In this document: positions 15,580 to 20,203 of the stretch, piece after piece
Layout: each line of letters starts with the position of its first letter
Position numbering within the stretch: position 1 is the first letter of the stretch
Assembly: GCA_036519295.1 (NCBI GenBank)
Contig: DATDLN010000135.1
Coordinates: forward strand, 1 to 20,203
Direction: 5' to 3'
Source of the DNA: JACVRW01 sp036519295
Lineage (GTDB): Bacteria > Actinomycetota > Thermoleophilia > Solirubrobacterales > Thermoleophilaceae
DNA length: 20,203 nt
Notes under the pieces: generated by a model
Databases searched by the model: none
The model's input: the letters and a program-made list of their open reading frames with translations, nothing else
Told to the model about the DNA's origin: nothing
Program-made: the position numbers and the translations under genes

Positions 15580-15822
15580 CGCTGTGCGCGGGGCAGGCTA
15601 GGACGCCTGTGGTGAGAGTCCCGCGTGGAGGAGATGGTCCGGAGGTCTGAAGCGGGCGGCCACATGCTTCACCGTCCCTCTCCTCTCGTGTTGAGCGCTA
15701 GACTCACGCGCCCCTGACTCGCGGCGCGCTCGCAGTCACCCCCTCGAGCAGAAGCAGGTAAGCGTTCAGCGAGCGCTGTCTCGCAGGATCGAGAACCCGA
15801 TCGGGCCAGGCGCATGTGCAAC

Positions 15823-15851
15823 TGGTACAAGACTTGCACCAATTGGTACAA
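15823..15851. promoter_or_regulatory. operator cluster before the UspA-like gene
   Basis: Three half-sites alternate: TGGTACAA (15823-15830), its inverted near-copy TTGCACCA (15834-15841) and TGGTACAA (15844-15851). The last two form TGCACCAATTGGTACA (15835-15850), matching the ideal palindrome at 15 of 16 positions. The site lies 75-103 bases upstream of the ATG, and cooperative binding of two dimers is plausible. Confidence 0.55.
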
Positions 15852-15925
15852 GGAGGGAGCGGCTGGACTTGCAGCATGGCGCGCAGACGCCGTCAAGCCG
15901 CGCGTAGGATTCCGAGGGAAAGGGC

Positions 15926-16411
15926 ATGCCCAAGCTGCGGGATCGCCACGAGGACGTCACGCGCCTTCCGGCCGAGCCCACGCGCGCGCGTCCGGTGGTG
16001 CTCGCGACGCTCTCCGTGCGGGTCGATCCGAGCGCCGAGCGGATGGCGGTCGACAGCGCCCTCGAGGCGGGCGTCCCGCTGATCATCGCCAACCTGCTGC
16101 CGTTTCGCCTCTACCCGACGACGTTCGGACTGCTGGGCCCCGAGGGGATGACCCTGCCGCACGAGGAGGACCTCGACGCCGTGCGCTCCACGGCCGAGCG
16201 CGCCGGGAAGCTCGGTGTCAAGACGGAGCTCCTCCGCGTGACCACGAGGCATCCCGTGAGGGCGCTGCTCGAGCTGATCCGTGAGCGCGACGCCGGCCTG
16301 CTCGTGTTCGGACCCGACCTGCGGCGAACCGGGCGCTGGCGGTTCCGCGCGGTGGCTTGGCGGGTGCGCAAGGAGGCGGACTGCCTGGTCTGGGTTGCGC
16401 CGGATGGGTAG
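15926..16411 (+). CDS. UspA-like universal stress protein fold
   Basis: This 161-aa cytoplasmic protein has the alternating strand-helix pattern of a single UspA domain: VVLATLSVRVDPSAERMAVDSALEAG at the start, PLIIANLL, a helix at about 81-96, LGVKTELLRVTTRHPVRALLEL and GLLVFGPD followed by a C-terminal DCLVWVAP strand. The G-x2-G-x9-G(S/T) ATP-binding motif normally after the LVVG strand is missing (FGPDLRRTGRWRFRAVAW), so it probably belongs to the non-nucleotide-binding type. It precedes the TMADH-like gene by 92 nt and has its own strong operator site, so it may be part of the amine response; its role there is unknown. GAGGGAAAGGG is the ribosome site. Confidence 0.65.
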   Translation: MPKLRDRHEDVTRLPAEPTRARPVVLATLSVRVDPSAERMAVDSALEAGVPLIIANLLPFRLYPTTFGLLGPEGMTLPHEEDLDAVRSTAERAGKLGVKTELLRVTTRHPVRALLELIRERDAGLLVFGPDLRRTGRWRFRAVAWRVRKEADCLVWVAPDG

Positions 16412-16459
16412 CCTCCCGAACGGCATGGACAGGCGCCCGGCAATACGATAGAAGGCGTC

Positions 16460-16475
16460 TGTACATATTTGTTCG
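16460..16475 (+). promoter_or_regulatory. weak operator-like site before the TMADH-like gene
   Basis: TGTACATATTTGTTCG matches 11 of 16 positions of the palindrome TGTACCAATTGGTACA and keeps the TGTAC half. It lies 29-44 bases before the ATG, at a position comparable with the permease site. It is a weaker member of the proposed regulon. Confidence 0.35.
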
Positions 16476-16503
16476 CTTGGACCGTCACTGGAGGAGGAAC
16501 TGC

Positions 16504-18717
16504 ATGGCGCGCGACCCGAAGTACGACATCCTCTTCGAGCCGATCCAGCTGGGGCCGAAGACGCTGAAGAACCGCTTCTACCAGGTGCCTCACTGCATCG
16601 GTGCGGGCTCCGAGAAGCCCGGCTTCCAGGCATATCACCGCGGGATGAAGGCGGAGGGCGGCTGGGGCGCCATCTGCACCGAGTACTGCTCGATCCACCC
16701 CGAGTCCGACGACACCCATCGGCTCTCGGCTCGCATCTGGGACGACGACGACGTACGCAACCTCGCCGTGATGTGCGACCGCCTGCACCACTTCGGCGCG
16801 CTCTCCGGAATCGAGCTCTGGTACGGCGGGCCGCACGCGCCCTGTATGGAGTCGCGCCACAACCCGCGGGGCCCCTCGCAGATCCCCTCCGACTTCGAGG
16901 TCAACACCCATCCCCGCTACATGGACAAGGACGACATCCAGCTCGTCGAGCAGATGTACGTCGATGCGGCCGTTCGCGCGCGGGAAGCCGGCTTCGACAT
17001 CATCTACGTCTACGGCGCACACTCCTACCTGCCGCTGCAGTTCCTCTCACCCTTCTACAACAAGCGCACCGACGAGTACGGCGGCAGCTTCGAGAACCGC
17101 GCCCGCTTCTGGAAGGAGTGCCTCGAGAAGGTGCGCGAGGCCGTGGGCGACGATTGCGCGATCGCGTCGCGCTTCGCGGTCGACACCCTCTACGGCCCGT
17201 CCTCGATCGAGATCGGCGAGGACGGCGTGCGCTTCGTCGAGCATGTCGACGATCTCGTTGACCTGTGGGACCTAACCGTCGGCGACATCGCGGAGTGGGG
17301 CCAGAACGCGGGCCCCTCGCGGTTCTTCGAGGAGAACCACGAGAAGCCGTACACGGGGCAGGTCAAGGCCGGCGACCACACCAACAAGCCGGTGGTCGGC
17401 GTCGGCCGCATCACGAACCCCGACACGATGGTGGCGATCATCGGCTCGGGGCAGTTCGACATCATCGGCGCCGCGCGCCCCTCGATCTCGGACCCGTTCC
17501 TCCCGAAGAAGATCGAGGAGGGCCGGCCCGACGACATCCGCGAGTGCATCGGCTGCAACCAGTGCATCTCGCGCTGGGAGATCGGCGGTCCACCGATGAT
17601 CTGCACGCAGAACGCCACCGCCGGCGAGGAGTACAGGCGCGGCTGGCACCCCGAGAAGTTCCACCCGGCCGCCAACCGGGACAAGGGCGTCCTGGTCGTG
17701 GGCGCCGGGCCGGCCGGGATGGAGTGCGCGATGGTGCTTGGCAAGCGGGACATGGAGGCCGTCCACCTGGTCGAGGCCGACGCCGAGATCGGCGGCTGCG
17801 TGAACTGGATCTCACAGCTCGGCCACTCGGACGGCAAGGAGAACATTTTCCGCGGCACGGCGCGCGGCCTCGGGGAGTGGAAGCGGATCGTCAACTACCG
17901 GCAGATCCAGCTTGACAAGCTGAAGAACGTCGACGTTCACACCGGCTCGCGGCTGTCGACCCAGGACATCCTCGAGTACGGCGCCGAGATCGTGATCATC
18001 GCCACCGGCTGCCACTTCGCGACGGACGGCATGAACCCGGCGACCCACGACGTGATCGAGGGCGCCGACACCTCGCTCGACTGGCAGCTCACGCCGGACG
18101 AGGTCGTGAAGGACGAGAAGCAGATCGGGCAGCGGGTCCTCGTGCTCGAGAACGAGGGCTACTACATGGGGGTGTCGATCGCCCAGAAGCTCGCGGGCGA
18201 GGGGCACGACGTGCGCCTCCTCACCCAGATGGGCGACATCGCGAACTACATGGAGTTCACACTCGAGGCGCCCATGCTGCACCGGGACCTGCACCGGCTC
18301 GGGGTGGAGATCCACCCCTACACGATGCTCGAGAAGATCGAGCCGGGCGTGTGCCACGCATACAACGTCTGGAAGCCCGATCACAAGGAGAGCTTCGAGG
18401 TCGACACCGTCGTGCTCTGCACCCAGCGGCTGTCGAACGACGAGCGGTACCACGAGCTGCGGGCCGACAAGGAGGCGCTCGAACGCGAGGGCATCGAGGC
18501 CGTCTACATGATCGGCGACGCGGCCGCGCCGCGCATGATCCCCGACAGCATCTTCGACGGTCACCGGCTGGCGCGCGAGATCGACGGCCCGAACCCCGCC
18601 ATGCCGCTTCCGTTCATCCGCGAGCGGCGGCTGTGGGGCGAGGTGACCAACCAGGACTACGAGTCGATGCTCCGGAACACGCCCGACGTGGAGCCGATGG
18701 TCGTGGCCGCCAAGTAG
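16504..18717 (+). CDS. tmd: trimethylamine dehydrogenase-like iron-sulfur flavoprotein
   Basis: The 737-aa protein matches trimethylamine dehydrogenase (TMADH, about 730 aa) along its length: an FMN TIM barrel, a [4Fe-4S] segment CIGCNQCISRWEIGGPPMICTQN and a Rossmann domain with GAGPAG (399-404). Numbered without Met, Cys30 is the 6-S-cysteinyl-FMN attachment residue, and Cys347, 350, 353 and 366 bind the cluster. Tyr60, Trp264 and Trp357 keep the TMADH aromatic bowl for the cationic substrate, while dimethylamine and histamine dehydrogenases are known to replace Tyr60. Tyr169 and His172 are kept, but Asp267 is Asn. The reaction would be oxidative N-demethylation giving formaldehyde and a less methylated amine, with electrons going to ETF, encoded directly downstream. 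GGAGGAGG precedes the ATG; a longer in-frame start upstream is unlikely. The exact amine is uncertain. Confidence 0.85.
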   Translation: MARDPKYDILFEPIQLGPKTLKNRFYQVPHCIGAGSEKPGFQAYHRGMKAEGGWGAICTEYCSIHPESDDTHRLSARIWDDDDVRNLAVMCDRLHHFGALSGIELWYGGPHAPCMESRHNPRGPSQIPSDFEVNTHPRYMDKDDIQLVEQMYVDAAVRAREAGFDIIYVYGAHSYLPLQFLSPFYNKRTDEYGGSFENRARFWKECLEKVREAVGDDCAIASRFAVDTLYGPSSIEIGEDGVRFVEHVDDLVDLWDLTVGDIAEWGQNAGPSRFFEENHEKPYTGQVKAGDHTNKPVVGVGRITNPDTMVAIIGSGQFDIIGAARPSISDPFLPKKIEEGRPDDIRECIGCNQCISRWEIGGPPMICTQNATAGEEYRRGWHPEKFHPAANRDKGVLVVGAGPAGMECAMVLGKRDMEAVHLVEADAEIGGCVNWISQLGHSDGKENIFRGTARGLGEWKRIVNYRQIQLDKLKNVDVHTGSRLSTQDILEYGAEIVIIATGCHFATDGMNPATHDVIEGADTSLDWQLTPDEVVKDEKQIGQRVLVLENEGYYMGVSIAQKLAGEGHDVRLLTQMGDIANYMEFTLEAPMLHRDLHRLGVEIHPYTMLEKIEPGVCHAYNVWKPDHKESFEVDTVVLCTQRLSNDERYHELRADKEALEREGIEAVYMIGDAAAPRMIPDSIFDGHRLAREIDGPNPAMPLPFIRERRLWGEVTNQDYESMLRNTPDVEPMVVAAK

Positions 18718-18730
18718 AGGCGGGCCTGCC

Positions 18731-19522
18731 GTGAAGATCGTCGTCGCGGTAAAGGAGGTCGCGGTCCTCGACGAGGAGTTCGAGCTGCTCGAGGACCGCC
18801 CCGGAGTCGATCCCGACGCGATCGAATGGGACCTCAACGAGTGGGACAACTTCTCGGTCGAGGAGGCGCTCCAGCTCCGTGACGCCGCCGGCGACGGCGA
18901 GGTGGTGGTGATCTCGTTCGGCGGCGAGGAGGCCGAGGAGGGCCTGCGCGCCTGCCTCGCCAAGGGCGCCGACCGGGCGGTGCGTATCTGGGACGACGCG
19001 CTCGAGGGCGTGGACCCGCTGGCGGTGGCGCGCGTGCTCGCGGCGGCGGTGGAGAAGGAGTCGCCCGACTTGGTGCTCTGCGGGGTGCAGTCGAGCGACG
19101 GCGTGCACAGCGCGACCGGGGTGGCGCTGGCCGAGCACCTCGGGCTGCCCCGCGTGGCCGTGGTCAAGGCGCTCGACTACGACGCAGAGGCGGGCACCGC
19201 GACGGTCGAACGCGAGCTCGAGGGAGGCCTCGTCGAGCTGCTCCGGGTGCGCCCGCCGGCCCTGCTCACGATCCAGACGGGGATCAACGAGCCGCGCTAT
19301 GCGACGCTCCGCGCGATCAAGCAGGCGAAGGAGAAGCAGCTCGACGTCGTCGGACTCGGCGAGCTCGGACTCGAGTCCGGCGCGGTGGAGGCGGCCGCCG
19401 GGTCGCGGGTGCGGTCGATGGCTCACCCCGACACCGGCGAGGGTGCCGAGATGCTGGACGGGCCGCCGGCCGAGGTGGCCGCGCGGATCGCCGAGATCGT
19501 CAAGGACAAGATGAGCGGATGA
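18731..19522 (+). CDS. etfB: electron transfer flavoprotein beta subunit
   Basis: The 263-aa protein is ETF beta. The N-terminus VKIVVAVKEV is typical, the AMP-binding region is LCGVQSSDGVHSATG (116-130), and the ETF-beta signature begins VERELEGGLVELLRVRPPAL (159-178), ends TGINEPRYATLRAIKQAK (183-200) and is complete. With EtfA it carries electrons from flavoprotein dehydrogenases; TMADH uses ETF as its natural acceptor, so this pair is the probable partner of the upstream enzyme. The GTG start lies 13 nt after the TMADH-like stop. The stop overlaps the ATG of etfA (ATGA). Confidence 0.92.
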   Translation: MKIVVAVKEVAVLDEEFELLEDRPGVDPDAIEWDLNEWDNFSVEEALQLRDAAGDGEVVVISFGGEEAEEGLRACLAKGADRAVRIWDDALEGVDPLAVARVLAAAVEKESPDLVLCGVQSSDGVHSATGVALAEHLGLPRVAVVKALDYDAEAGTATVERELEGGLVELLRVRPPALLTIQTGINEPRYATLRAIKQAKEKQLDVVGLGELGLESGAVEAAAGSRVRSMAHPDTGEGAEMLDGPPAEVAARIAEIVKDKMSG

Positions 19523-20203
19523 GCGGCGTTCTCGTGATCGCGGAGAGCCGGCGCGGCGAGCTGCGCGACGTCTCCCTCGAGCTGATCGGCGCGGCCCTCG
19601 GGGTGAAGGACGAGGCCGGCGGTCGCCTTGCGGTTGCCGCGATCGGCGCGGGCGCCGCCGACCACGCCGAGGCCCTCGGCGCCGAGGGCGTGGACGAGGT
19701 GCTCACGGTCGACGCCCCGACGGAGCACTTCGAGGCGCACATCCACGCCGGCGCGCTCGAGGCGCTGATCGAGCAGGAGGGGCCCGACCTCGTCGTGCTC
19801 GGCCACACCATCGACTCGCTCGGCTTCGGGCCGGCCGTGGCCGCGCGCCGCGGCCTCGGCTTCGCCAGCGACGTGACCCGGCTGGCGTGGGACGGCGGGC
19901 CGGTGGCGGCGCGCGGCGGCTACGGGGGAAAGGTGGAGGTGGAGCTCGACTTTCCCGGAAAGGAGTGCGTGCTGCTCATGCTGCGGGCGGGCGCTTTCCA
20001 GGCGGCGGAGGGCTCCGGCGGGGCGCCGTCCAGGACGGTGGAAATGCAGGCCGAGCCCCGCACCGAGCACCTGGGCTTCCGCGACGTAGACACCGGCGAC
20101 GTGGACATCACGAAGGCGGAGTTCCTCCTCTCGATCGGGCGCGGCATCGAGGACAAGGACTCCCTGCCGCAGTTCGAGGAGCTGGCCGACAAGATGGGCG
20201 CGA
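19519..20203 (+). CDS. etfA: electron transfer flavoprotein alpha subunit (cut by window end)
   Basis: 228 complete codons are present; the gene continues beyond the window. The N-terminal domain is typical: VLVIAESRRGELRDVSLELI, then VAAIGAG, PDLVVLGHTIDSLGFGPAVAARRGLGFASDV and YGGKVEVEL, with an FLLSIGRGIEDKDSL segment marking the start of the FAD-binding C-terminal half, the rest of which is missing here. It overlaps etfB by 4 nt (ATGA), so it is translationally coupled and made in step with it. It supplies the FAD-binding subunit for electron transfer from the TMADH-like enzyme to the respiratory chain, which would need an ETF:quinone oxidoreductase encoded elsewhere. Confidence 0.9.
   Translation, partial: MSGVLVIAESRRGELRDVSLELIGAALGVKDEAGGRLAVAAIGAGAADHAEALGAEGVDEVLTVDAPTEHFEAHIHAGALEALIEQEGPDLVVLGHTIDSLGFGPAVAARRGLGFASDVTRLAWDGGPVAARGGYGGKVEVELDFPGKECVLLMLRAGAFQAAEGSGGAPSRTVEMQAEPRTEHLGFRDVDTGDVDITKAEFLLSIGRGIEDKDSLPQFEELADKMGA

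Larger units (their letters stand above)
15519..15925. other. intergenic region between HAL-like and UspA-like genes
   Basis: About 400 bases contain the hairpin at 15551-15579 and the operator cluster at 15823-15851. Between them (15580-15822) I see no gene; a short inverted repeat CAGCG-AG-CGCTG is the only other structure and is probably chance. Confidence 0.5.

Noticed and set aside
15600..15720. Riboswitch-like pieces (GGTGAGAGTCC, GGTCCGGAGG; on the other strand GGACTCTCACC)
   Set aside because: They recall fragments of FMN or glycine riboswitches, but the conserved remaining parts and the overall junction are missing, and no fitting gene follows on the required strand.
17812..19167. 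451-aa open frame on - across the TMADH-like gene and etfB
   Set aside because: Both sense genes are supported by strong family motifs; the antisense frame has Ser/Arg-rich and Val/His-rich shadow sequence.

Overview
The window is high-GC DNA with Shine-Dalgarno-led, tightly packed genes, some with GTG starts. Codon use and protein style suggest a soil-type actinobacterium; Thermoleophilia (Solirubrobacterales or Gaiellales) is my guess, and no marker gene here proves it. I see no rRNA, tRNA, CRISPR array, transposase or integrase.

Layout: (1) 1-853, an alpha/beta hydrolase on +. (2) 1250-2866 on -, a nitronate monooxygenase-like flavoprotein followed by a small lipoprotein. (3) 3011-10996 on +, eight genes with gaps of 16 nt or less or short overlaps: a gamma-glutamylmethylamide synthetase-type glutamine synthetase (gmaS), the three subunits of an N-methylglutamate synthase (mgsABC), an unknown 141-aa protein, two tandem SoxB-like FAD amine oxidoreductases and a zinc-ribbon membrane protein. 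(4) 11010-12500 on -, an APC-family permease. (5) 12501-13442, mostly non-coding, with an operator, a promoter and doubtful small ORFs. (6) 13443-15518, an exported histidine/phenylalanine ammonia-lyase (HAL/PAL) family protein that lacks the MIO-forming triad, followed by a strong hairpin. (7) 15926-20203 on +, a UspA-like protein, a trimethylamine dehydrogenase-like iron-sulfur flavoprotein and its likely electron acceptor ETF (etfB, then etfA cut by the window end).

Read together, this looks like a methylated-amine utilisation locus. The permease could import an amine. The TMADH-like enzyme plus ETF would strip N-methyl groups as formaldehyde. GmaS and MgsABC would convert methylamine through gamma-glutamylmethylamide to N-methylglutamate. 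The SoxB-like flavoproteins are candidates for regenerating glutamate. The subunits SoxA, SoxD and SoxG of the usual N-methylglutamate dehydrogenase are absent from the window, so that last step would be non-canonical.

A shared 16-bp palindrome (ideal form TGTACCAATTGGTACA) lies before the permease and the UspA-like gene (15/16 matches each), before gmaS (13/16) and more weakly before the TMADH-like gene (11/16). This suggests one regulator binds all four promoter regions; no regulator gene is present in the window. The most unusual single gene is the exported HAL-family protein, in which several catalytic positions are replaced while the fold-defining motifs remain.
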